Below, piece by piece: positions 24,636 through 31,791 of a stretch of DNA of 64,000 nucleotides. The number at the start of each line of letters is the position of its first letter. The stretch's first letter is position 1. The stretch comes from Bacteroidales bacterium (lineage in GTDB: Bacteria > Bacteroidota > Bacteroidia > Bacteroidales > Prolixibacteraceae). The stretch covers positions 1-64,000 of the forward strand of contig JAAYDJ010000032.1 of the NCBI GenBank assembly GCA_012729335.1, in the 5' to 3' direction. The position numbers and the translations under genes are program-made. A model generated the notes under the pieces. That model searched no databases, was not told where the DNA came from, and saw only the letters and a program-made list of their open reading frames with translations.

Positions 24636-24883
24636 TCGCCTCCCTCCTCACATAAATCATAATGACGCAGCATGGCATAGAAATCTATGAGATTCTTCTC
24701 AAGAGTCAGCTCATCCACATCGTATTTTCCGGTCAGTATTCCTTTGATCTCCTCTTCTGACCGCCCTTCCTTCAACAGGAAGATGATTTCCCGGGCCAGC
24801 TGATTCATGGTATAGGACTCCCCGCTGTTGGGATCGAACATAAACCCGTTCTCACTGATGGCAATACTCGGCTTAATTCTCAT
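24632..24883 (-). CDS. PqqD-like peptide-binding chaperone
   Basis: An 83-residue protein of the PqqD (RiPP recognition element) type. It has the beta-hairpin FMFDPNSGESYTMNQLAREI, the winged-helix continuation IFLLKEGRSEEEIKGILTGKYDVDE, and a last helix NLIDFYAMLRHY. PqqD proteins bind leader peptides and present them to modifying enzymes. It is first in a seven-gene operon, with the ATP-grasp gene overlapping its stop codon, and diverges from a small protein and a radical SAM gene 285 nt away. This is the main reason to suspect a ribosomal-peptide system here. Fold assignment is by pattern only. Confidence 0.8.
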   Translation of the reverse strand: MRIKPSIAISENGFMFDPNSGESYTMNQLAREIIFLLKEGRSEEEIKGILTGKYDVDELTLEKNLIDFYAMLRHYDLCEEGGE

Positions 24884-25177
24884 ACCCTCTCATTTTCATG
24901 ATCACCCCTGCCGGGGTCACCGGTTTTGAACTATTAAAATTATGAAATGCAACGATTCAGTACAGTAAAAACAGAAATTATTCGCATTTATTTCTTTGAC
25001 ACCGTCGGCCCCGAAATCCTGCGGCCGGCGAAAATAGGGGGGTGATTATTTGCGCATCTGATTCCAGTTTTGTAAATTGTATAGACTATTGATGAAACAC
25101 AAACTGTCAGATATTTCTTATCAAATGCAGAAGCCGAAAAGCATGAACAGAGTAGGCATGAACTAAACTTGAGTCAA
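24884..25177. other. Divergent control region
   Basis: About 294 nt separate the PqqD-like gene (leftwards) from the small protein gene (rightwards) and must contain both promoters. I see AT-rich DNA from about 24935 to 25000 and 25060 to 25110, but no clean TTTG-N20-TAnnTTTG match on either strand, and no coding frame. Confidence 0.5.
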
Positions 25178-25540
25178 ATGCCTGACATTCAAGAGTTAAA
25201 AATTCCTTATGACATCCTGAAGCAGTTTCAGGGTTCTGTCAGGATTGTGGAAAAGCTGAGGTGGCGTGGAATCTGGCCCATTGATCCCCTGATGCGCAAG
25301 AGGATTGAGGAGCAGCTGCCTCAGATTCGTTCTTCAGCCACCATTAGCAAAAACTATGAGTGGGCGCTGGTGTACAAGGGAAGAACCCTTGAAGAAGACC
25401 TTAAAAGGTTGGGAATTACGGAGATTAACCCGGTAATCATCAAAAAGTGGCTGATTGGCATCCCGGTGCCATGGCGGTTACTGCAGAACATGAAGATTGA
25501 TTACAAGAAATTCGATGTTGTTCTCACCCCGAAGATGTGA
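25178..25540 (+). CDS. Small hypothetical protein (about 120 aa), candidate precursor or partner of the radical SAM enzyme
   Basis: I do not recognise the family. ATG 25178 (MPDIQELKIPYDIL) is preferred to the TTG at 25169. The protein is charged and helical (DILKQFQGSVRIVEKLRWRG, RTLEEDLKRLGITEINPVI), has no signal peptide, no cysteine, and several Trp/Tyr/Lys residues in its C-terminal half (KKWLIGIPVPWRLLQNMKIDYKK is the most basic part). It is followed by a strong terminator and then a radical SAM gene, an arrangement seen where a precursor or partner protein is made in excess over its enzyme. The lack of an obvious leader/core split argues for caution: it may be a regulator or binding protein instead. 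Confidence 0.65.
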   Translation: MPDIQELKIPYDILKQFQGSVRIVEKLRWRGIWPIDPLMRKRIEEQLPQIRSSATISKNYEWALVYKGRTLEEDLKRLGITEINPVIIKKWLIGIPVPWRLLQNMKIDYKKFDVVLTPKM

Positions 25541-25546
25541 TTTACC

Positions 25547-25606
25547 CAGAGGCCATGCCGTATTTCCCTTTAAGACAGGGAGGTGCCGGCATGGCCTCTG
25601 TTTTTT
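25547..25606 (+). terminator. Strong hairpin terminator between the small protein and radical SAM genes
   Basis: A perfect 14-bp stem, cagaggccatgccg (25547-25560) with cggcatggcctctg (25587-25600), is followed at once by tttttt. It lies 6 nt after the stop codon of the small gene and 18 nt before the radical SAM ATG. It also shows that the longer radical SAM frame opening at GTG 25583 is wrong. Confidence 0.9.
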
Positions 25607-25624
25607 ACCTCTAAGCCTGACACC

Positions 25625-26674
25625 ATGGAACTGAAGGAATTGCCCTTTCTGACCAATTTCGGATTAATGCTCACCTACAAATGCACCATCGCTTGTCCGC
25701 ATTGCATCGTGAAAGCCGGTCCGCATCGTACCGAAGAGATGAGGGTGGAGGATGCCCGGGAGTGGCTCACCCAGATCAGGGATTACACCGCGGAAAAAGG
25801 GATCAAAGCCGGGATCTCCCTTACCGGGGGAGAACCTTTTTACAACAGGGAGCTTTTAAGAGAGGTGGCCGATGATGCCGCCAAAAAAGGTTTTTTGGTG
25901 TCGGTGGTTTCCAACGCCTATTGGGCGGCTACCCGGGAGATGGCGCTGGAAACCGTCAAAAGCCTGGAATCGGTCGGTTTTTTCTCGATCAGCACCGACC
26001 AGTACCATCAGGAGTTCATACCCCTTTCCTTTATCCGCAACGCCGTCTATGCCTGCAAAAAACTGGGCAAGGAATACGACATCGCCGTAGCTGCGGTGTC
26101 GGAGGAAGATCCGGCCCACCTTGCCCTGATCGATGATCTTCTGGAGTTCACCGAAAAAGAGAAAATAGAAACCGCCCTGATTGCCCCGGTAGGGCGGGCT
26201 GAAACGGCTATCCCCCCCGGCACTCTAGAATTCTCCCCTGAACCCTGTAAGGCCTCCTGTTCCATGGCAAGCTTTCCCATCATCTTCCCTGATGGAAAGG
26301 TGATTGCCTGCATTGGGCCTCCCATCGTCATTCCGGGACGTCATCCCCTTCACCTGGGGAACCTGAAACAGCACCCCCTCCGTGACCTCCTGCAACAAGC
26401 TGAAAAAAACAGCATCCTCCATGCCATCAGGGTATTCGGCCCCTCCTCACTCGTGGAGCTGTTACGCGATAAAGGCTACGGTCACCTTCTTCCTCCATCC
26501 TTTCAGACCGATTCCATCTGCGACATTTGCCATAAACTCTTTTCCAGCGGGAAAATCTGTGCAGCCCTGGAGGAGGTGGCCGCCGACGATTTATTCACCA
26601 AAAAGGTAGCATACGGGCGCTATTACTATCTCCATGAACCGGAGATGATGGAAATGCTCGACCTGGTGGAATGA
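25625..26674 (+). CDS. Radical SAM enzyme with cysteine-rich C-terminal extension
   Basis: A 349-residue enzyme that should cleave S-adenosylmethionine with a [4Fe-4S] cluster and start radical chemistry. Cluster cysteines are C20, C24 and C27 in YKCTIACPHC (CxxxCxxC), followed by SLTGGEPFYN (SAM contact) and VVSNAYWAAT. The C-terminal part has further cysteines (EPCKASCSMASF, VIACIGPP, ICDICHKLFSSGKICAAL), consistent with a SPASM/twitch-like auxiliary cluster as in peptide-modifying enzymes. ATG 25625 is used because upstream codons lie within a terminator stem. It reads away from the PqqD/ATP-grasp operon. Substrate unknown; the 120-aa protein upstream is one candidate. Confidence 0.87.
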   Translation: MELKELPFLTNFGLMLTYKCTIACPHCIVKAGPHRTEEMRVEDAREWLTQIRDYTAEKGIKAGISLTGGEPFYNRELLREVADDAAKKGFLVSVVSNAYWAATREMALETVKSLESVGFFSISTDQYHQEFIPLSFIRNAVYACKKLGKEYDIAVAAVSEEDPAHLALIDDLLEFTEKEKIETALIAPVGRAETAIPPGTLEFSPEPCKASCSMASFPIIFPDGKVIACIGPPIVIPGRHPLHLGNLKQHPLRDLLQQAEKNSILHAIRVFGPSSLVELLRDKGYGHLLPPSFQTDSICDICHKLFSSGKICAALEEVAADDLFTKKVAYGRYYYLHEPEMMEMLDLVE

Positions 26675-26693
26675 GCAGAAAGAGAGGACTCAT

Positions 26694-28112
26694 TCAGGGA
26701 TGGGTGAGGATCACCCGCCGGTAGCTGAAGAGGGAGGGCGTGCCCGTGTCCCTGACTTCCAGAATGAGATGGAGGGCTTCACCATTTTTAAGGGAGGGCA
26801 TGGAAAAGGAGAGGGTTTCTGTATCGGGCTGGGGGAGCGGGAGTTCCCCGGTGAAAGAACCAGCCTCAGGGTACACAAACCATCTGTAAATGAGCTGGTC
26901 TCCATCCGGATCCGAGCTTCCTTCGGCAGACAGGAACACCCTTTCTCCCCCATTTATCCGGGCCTGTGCAACGGCCTTCCCGGTGTGGCCGTTAAGGGTG
27001 ATTACCGGATGGTGGTTGGCCTGGCTGAACTCCTCCGCAACATTCCAGTCCATGCGGGCTGCAAAGTCATGCTGGAAGGCTTCCCTCCAGCGCCAGATGG
27101 TGGCCTGATTGGAAGTTTCCCGGCGGCCGTCGGAAAGCACCACCTCATCCTGGGTGTTTACCGAGGAGGTCCAGATCTTCCCTTTCTCGGCATAGGACTG
27201 GTAAAACTCATAACGTCCTCCCCAGCCACCCCAAGCCGGGGATAGATACCATCCCAGCCCGTTCTGGATCAGCCCCAGGAAAGAGGGGGTATCCCCTTCC
27301 ATAATATAAGCAAAGGGAATGTAATGGGCGCCAAGGGGGCCGTGCCCCTCCCTGATGTTTTCGGCCAGCCAGGGATTACTGACCAGCGATAACTGGTATC
27401 CGGGACCGTTCTTGTACCATTGGTCCCCGGAAATGCCGGTCCAGGCGGCACGGTAGTACTCCCGCCAGTCGTTGCCGGCAGAGGGATCTACGATGTAAAA
27501 GAGCTCCGGGAAGGTATTGCGTATCCATGGACCGGCGAAATCCTGGTCGGAAATGGCATAGACCTTCATTTTGGAGACGAAAACCCGGACCTCCTCCGTG
27601 CTGCGGGTTTCCCGCACTTTCCAGAGGGCCTGGGCCAGGCAGTTGGCGCCGCCCCAGACCGCCACCCACAGGGGGCGGTCATCTTGCCTGTCGACAGCCC
27701 TGATGAGCAGTTCCGACCCCGGGGAGTCCTTGCCCGGGCCGACACCCTCCATGCCAAACAAGGGCAGATGCTCCGCAGTGACCGACAGTAGCTTTTCCAT
27801 GGTGGGATAGCCCCGGGCATGCCGGTCGAGCCGGGCTTTTACCTTCCCGTAACTTCTGATGAGTTCTTCAATTTTATCGCGCCGCACCTGGTGGCGGAGA
27901 TGTGTGGAGGTGGTAGCTACAATCCCTTCCAGGTCAACCTCATTGGCACAAACCAGCAGCCTCACCAGGGACTCCTGGTCATCAGGTTCGTTGGTGATAT
28001 CGGTCAGTACCACCAGCCGCTGCTTCACCGTCGGCTCGAACTGTAAGGGGGTTTGGGCTGTGGTGGTCACCGCCAGGATGAAAAGGACGAAACAAAAGGA
28101 CGTGGATCTCAT
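26694..28112 (-). CDS. DUF1593 (nucleoside-hydrolase-like) secreted protein
   Basis: A 472-residue exported protein: signal peptide MRSTSFCFVLFILAVTTTAQ, then the DUF1593 domain with VVLTDITNEPDDQESLVRLLV, which copies the aspartate-rich metal site of nucleoside hydrolases (DxxxExDDQ-type), and WVAVWGGANCLAQALW. The C-terminal about 120 residues form an immunoglobulin-like domain with AEGSSDPDGDQLIYRWFVYPEAG. Members occur in PULs and are presumed to act on sugar derivatives, but no activity is firmly established. It is the last gene of the PUL, 77 nt after the GH3 gene, and converges with the radical SAM gene 19 nt away. Confidence 0.85.
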   Translation of the reverse strand: MRSTSFCFVLFILAVTTTAQTPLQFEPTVKQRLVVLTDITNEPDDQESLVRLLVCANEVDLEGIVATTSTHLRHQVRRDKIEELIRSYGKVKARLDRHARGYPTMEKLLSVTAEHLPLFGMEGVGPGKDSPGSELLIRAVDRQDDRPLWVAVWGGANCLAQALWKVRETRSTEEVRVFVSKMKVYAISDQDFAGPWIRNTFPELFYIVDPSAGNDWREYYRAAWTGISGDQWYKNGPGYQLSLVSNPWLAENIREGHGPLGAHYIPFAYIMEGDTPSFLGLIQNGLGWYLSPAWGGWGGRYEFYQSYAEKGKIWTSSVNTQDEVVLSDGRRETSNQATIWRWREAFQHDFAARMDWNVAEEFSQANHHPVITLNGHTGKAVAQARINGGERVFLSAEGSSDPDGDQLIYRWFVYPEAGSFTGELPLPQPDTETLSFSMPSLKNGEALHLILEVRDTGTPSLFSYRRVILTHP

Positions 28113-28189
28113 TACATTGTGATTATCAGCCGGAACAACAGGTTGCGGCCATTCTTTAAAAACAGGTCTTCCTCATGAGGTCGACGTGG

Positions 28190-30490
28190 TTATTTTGTCC
28201 AGTTGACACGGGCTGTTTTGACCGCATCGGAGTTGCCTCCCACCATGAGGTCAAAATCTCCCGGTTCCCAGTCGTAAACGAGGCCGGAGTTGTAAAACTT
28301 CAGTTCTTCCGGGGTGACTGTGAAGGTGATGGTGCGGGTTTCTCCGGCCTTGAGGAAGACCTTCTGAAAACCCTTCAGTTCTTTCACCGGGCGGGTAACG
28401 CTCCCCACCAGGTCACGGATGTACAATTGGACCACCTCGGCGCCGTCGGCGGGGCCACTGTTGGTCAGGTCAACCGACAAGGTGAGGGTGGCGTTCCCGG
28501 AAAGTTGTTCGGCGCTAAGCTTCGGATCGCCATAGGTGAATGTGCTGTAACTGAGGCCATAACCGAAGGGGAAGAGGGGTTCATTGGGGACGTCGAGGTA
28601 GTTGGAGCGGAATTTTTGGAACCAGCTGCCCGGGGCCAGGGGCCGACCGGTGTTTTTGTGGTTGTAAAAAAGCGGCACCTGTCCTACATTTTGGGGCCAT
28701 GTGGCCGAGAGTTTTCCGGAAGGGTTGACGGCCCCGAAGAGGACGTCGGCGATGGCGTGGCCTCCCTCGGTTCCGGGAAACCAGACATTCAGAATGGCCG
28801 GCACGTGGGCGGCTTCCCAGGGGATGGCCAGGGGACGTCCGGTGAAGAGCACCATAACCACCGGTTTGCCGGTAGCCAGAAGGGCCTTCAGCAGGTCGCG
28901 CTGGCATGCGGGAAGGGTAATGTCGGAACGGCTGGAACACTCCCCGCTCATTTCAGCCGATTCCCCCATGGCGGCCACCACCACGTCGGCTTTCATGGCC
29001 GCGGCCACGGCTTCCCTGATCATCACTGCAGGATCCCTTTTGTCAAAGTAAGTAGGTTTGCCGAAGATGCTGATCCGGGAATCGAGAAGGGTATCCTGCA
29101 CCACATTGGATCCCTTTGCATAAAGAATTTTCACCTCGCTGCCCGCGACCGCCTCCAGGCCTTTACGCACAGAGGTCGACTGACTGAAGTCGGCGGCCAC
29201 ACTCCATGTCCCCGGCATATTCTCGGTGTTGTCGGCCATCGGCCCCACCAGGGCGAGGGTACCTCCCTTTTTCAGCGGAAGCACCCCGCCTTCGTTTTTC
29301 ATCAGCACAAAGGAGGCGGCGGCGATTTCGCGGGCGAACTGCCGGTTGGCATCGGTGAAGATTTCGGTTTTGGAACGCTCCTCATCGCAATAACGGTAGG
29401 GATCCTCAAAGAGCCCCAGGCGGTATTTGGCTTCCAGTATACGGCGGCAAGCCTGGTCGACCTGTGCCATGGTCACCTTGCCTTCGTCGAGCGATTGCTT
29501 CAACGTGTTGAGGAATCCTTCGCTCACCATATCCATGTCCACGCCTGCTTGCAGGGCCAGGGCCGACACCTGTTGCAGGTCGCCCAACCCATGGTCGGTC
29601 ATTTCCATAATGGCCGTATAGTCGGTGACCACCGGCCCCTCAAAGCCCCACTGGTCGCGCAGCAGATCACTCATCAGCCATTTGTTGGCCGAAGCGGGGA
29701 TGCCGTCGATCTCGTTGAAAGAGGTCATCACGCTCCCCACACCCGCATCGATGGCGGCCTGGTAGGGAGGCATGAATTCGTTAAACATGCGGATGCGGCT
29801 CATGTCGGTGGTATTGTAATCGCGGCCCGCCTCCGAAGCCCCATAGAGGGCAAAATGCTTTACGCAGGCCAGCATGGTGTTGTTCGCCGAAAGATCATCA
29901 CCCTGGTACCCGCGCACCATCGCCTCGGCAATCCGGGAACCCAGGTAAGGATCCTCTCCCGACCCTTCCGATACCCGTCCCCAGCGGGGATCACGCGAGA
30001 TGTCGACCATCGGCGAAAAAGTCCAGCAAATCCCGTCGGCCGTGGCTTCCTGTGCCGCCATACGGGCACTCTTTTCCACCAGTTCCATGTCCCAGGTGGT
30101 CGATACCCCCAAGGGAATCGGAAAAGCCGTGCGATAGCCGTGGATGACGTCCATCGCAATGATCAGCGGGATCTTCATCCGGCTCTCTTCCACGGCGATG
30201 CGCTGGACTTCCCTGATCTTCTCCACAGTCCGGATGTTAAAAAGCCCGCCGACTTTCCCCTCCCTGATCTTGGCCGCTATGCCGGTGCTCTTGGTCTGCC
30301 CGGTCATGATGTCACCCGAAGCCGGCAGATTGAGCTGCCCCAGCTTCTCCTCCAGGGTCATCTGCTTCATTAAACCACTGATAAACCGGTCCATTTCCGG
30401 GTCTCCGGAACCACGGGACTTCTTATTATTTTCCGGCTGGCAGGCTACCGCCAGAAGAATCATGAGCAATAGGGTGATGTGTCTTCTCAT
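28190..30490 (-). CDS. bglX: Glycoside hydrolase family 3 beta-glucosidase, lipoprotein
   Basis: A 766-residue GH3 enzyme removing glucose from non-reducing ends of beta-glucans. The N-terminus MRRHITLLLMILLAVACQ is a lipoprotein signal, so it is membrane-anchored. The (beta/alpha)8 domain has RDPRWGRVSEGSGEDPYL, VKHFALYGASEAGRDY and the nucleophile Asp in FEGPVVTDYTAI. The second alpha/beta domain includes AMGESAEMSGE, likely with the acid/base Glu, and LFTGRPLAIPW. The FnIII-like end has VTRPVKELKGF and PGDFDLMVG. Its placement beside GH144-type enzymes resembles Bacteroides loci in which the GH3 enzyme acts on beta-1,2-glucooligosaccharides. The symbol is by family resemblance only. Confidence 0.92.
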   Translation of the reverse strand: MRRHITLLLMILLAVACQPENNKKSRGSGDPEMDRFISGLMKQMTLEEKLGQLNLPASGDIMTGQTKSTGIAAKIREGKVGGLFNIRTVEKIREVQRIAVEESRMKIPLIIAMDVIHGYRTAFPIPLGVSTTWDMELVEKSARMAAQEATADGICWTFSPMVDISRDPRWGRVSEGSGEDPYLGSRIAEAMVRGYQGDDLSANNTMLACVKHFALYGASEAGRDYNTTDMSRIRMFNEFMPPYQAAIDAGVGSVMTSFNEIDGIPASANKWLMSDLLRDQWGFEGPVVTDYTAIMEMTDHGLGDLQQVSALALQAGVDMDMVSEGFLNTLKQSLDEGKVTMAQVDQACRRILEAKYRLGLFEDPYRYCDEERSKTEIFTDANRQFAREIAAASFVLMKNEGGVLPLKKGGTLALVGPMADNTENMPGTWSVAADFSQSTSVRKGLEAVAGSEVKILYAKGSNVVQDTLLDSRISIFGKPTYFDKRDPAVMIREAVAAAMKADVVVAAMGESAEMSGECSSRSDITLPACQRDLLKALLATGKPVVMVLFTGRPLAIPWEAAHVPAILNVWFPGTEGGHAIADVLFGAVNPSGKLSATWPQNVGQVPLFYNHKNTGRPLAPGSWFQKFRSNYLDVPNEPLFPFGYGLSYSTFTYGDPKLSAEQLSGNATLTLSVDLTNSGPADGAEVVQLYIRDLVGSVTRPVKELKGFQKVFLKAGETRTITFTVTPEELKFYNSGLVYDWEPGDFDLMVGGNSDAVKTARVNWTK

Positions 30491-30551
30491 TAGTATAATT
30501 ATTAGTTAATGACTTGCTCTTCAGTTATATATCGAAGTGAAGCTGGGTTAA

Positions 30552-30625
30552 GTGCTTCACGCCCACGGAAGTCGCATGGAGCATATATACATGTCCTTAT
30601 GTGGTCGAAGCACCATGCGACTTCC
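30552..30625. promoter_or_regulatory. Nested inverted repeats in the GH3 upstream region
   Basis: ggaagtcgcatgg (30567-30579) and ccatgcgacttcc (30613-30625) form a perfect 13-bp inverted repeat 33 nt apart. A second pair, gtgcttc (30552-30558) and gaagcac (30607-30613), competes with it. The element lies in the 270-nt gap between the metallophosphoesterase and GH3 genes. No T-run follows on either strand, so it is more likely an operator or RNA switch than a terminator. Confidence 0.5.
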
Positions 30626-30760
30626 ATGTGTTTAACATATTAAGATGTAATGGTACATTCCGTGATAAAAGTTTATTATGTGATCTGTTATCCGGGATGA
30701 AATTTTTCCCGAATGTATGGACCTCGGCCGACAATTCAAAGCCGCCGCAGGTTCTATCTG

Positions 30761-31753
30761 TTAATTCTGGTTGAGAATGACATGGTTAATGGTAAAATGA
30801 TGCTCTTCCCCGCTGTGGGCGGCATTCAACCAGGGGGACCAGGTTTCTGTGGTGAGCCGTTTCTTCCGGAGGTCGTACCTGACAATCCTCAGATAGCCGT
30901 TGCCCTCATTGACCGAGCCCTTTACCCCTCCCTGGTAGTTGGCCAGGAACTGGTACACAGGGAACCCGGCCCCGTTGACGCTGATAAGGGTACCCACCCC
31001 CGAATTCAGGACATGGCCCGAGAAGACAAACCGGATATGGGGATGCTTGCAGACCAGTTTGCTCCAGATCTGCTCGCCGTCATGGACCCGGTCATCAAGG
31101 CTGTCCTTCCCGATTCCATAGGACTGGGGCCGCCACCAGTCCTGGCCTCCCTGCCGGGTGCTGTCGGAATACATGTAACTGTGGGTATTCAGGATAATCG
31201 TCTTGTCACGGTTTTGGGCGGCGATCTCGTTGGCCCAGCGGAGCACCGACTCGCGGGGGCCGAATTCCAGGGTGAGCACCAGCCATTCGATCTTTCCTGT
31301 CCTGAAAACGTACCAGGCATTCTCCATTCTTCCCTCCTCGAACACACCCCTGAAGCCGGGCAGCTGGTCCATCTTTTCCACAGGAAAGGTCTTGTTGAAA
31401 AGGGAGGTATTCCTGACATCGGCGAATTTCCCGGGGGCACTCCCCATGTCGTGGTTCCCTATCGCCAGCACATAGGGGACCTTTCCGTCAAGCCTGCTGA
31501 AGGCCGCCTGCACCACTGCCCATTGTTCTTCGTTGTTATCATCGGTGAGGTCCCCCTGCTGCAACACAAAGTCGATCTCCCCGGCATGGGCAGCGATCCA
31601 ACTGGTCTGACTATGGAGAATCTCAGGATGTTTTTCGGCATAGCCCTGCGTGTCGGGCAACAACACCCAGGTGACCGGCCGGCGGGAAACGGTGCAGGCT
31701 GAAACAGTCCCCAGCAGGAGGGCCACCTGAAATAACGCTTTGATATATCTCAT
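30761..31753 (-). CDS. Metallophosphoesterase, lipoprotein
   Basis: A 330-residue calcineurin-like phosphoesterase, anchored by a lipoprotein signal (LLLGTVSAC, lipobox Cys about residue 20). The binuclear-metal motifs are in order: VLLPDTQGY (replacing DxH by DTQ), QGDLTDDN, AIGNHDMG, ILNTHSYM and FVFSGHV. This DTQ variant is common in secreted Bacteroidota phosphoesterases. Inside the PUL it could remove phosphate or phospho-substituents, such as phosphoglycerol-type decoration, from the glycan before hydrolysis. That is an inference from position; it could also be a general envelope phosphodiesterase. Confidence 0.87.
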   Translation of the reverse strand: MRYIKALFQVALLLGTVSACTVSRRPVTWVLLPDTQGYAEKHPEILHSQTSWIAAHAGEIDFVLQQGDLTDDNNEEQWAVVQAAFSRLDGKVPYVLAIGNHDMGSAPGKFADVRNTSLFNKTFPVEKMDQLPGFRGVFEEGRMENAWYVFRTGKIEWLVLTLEFGPRESVLRWANEIAAQNRDKTIILNTHSYMYSDSTRQGGQDWWRPQSYGIGKDSLDDRVHDGEQIWSKLVCKHPHIRFVFSGHVLNSGVGTLISVNGAGFPVYQFLANYQGGVKGSVNEGNGYLRIVRYDLRKKRLTTETWSPWLNAAHSGEEHHFTINHVILNQN

Positions 31754-31791
31754 CTCTGTGCTTTAAAATGCTTAAAGGTCATCGGTCATCA

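Noticed and set aside
25583-25624. Earlier GTG start for the radical SAM gene
   Set aside because: It would begin within the terminator stem and add residues absent from the family; ATG 25625 fits.
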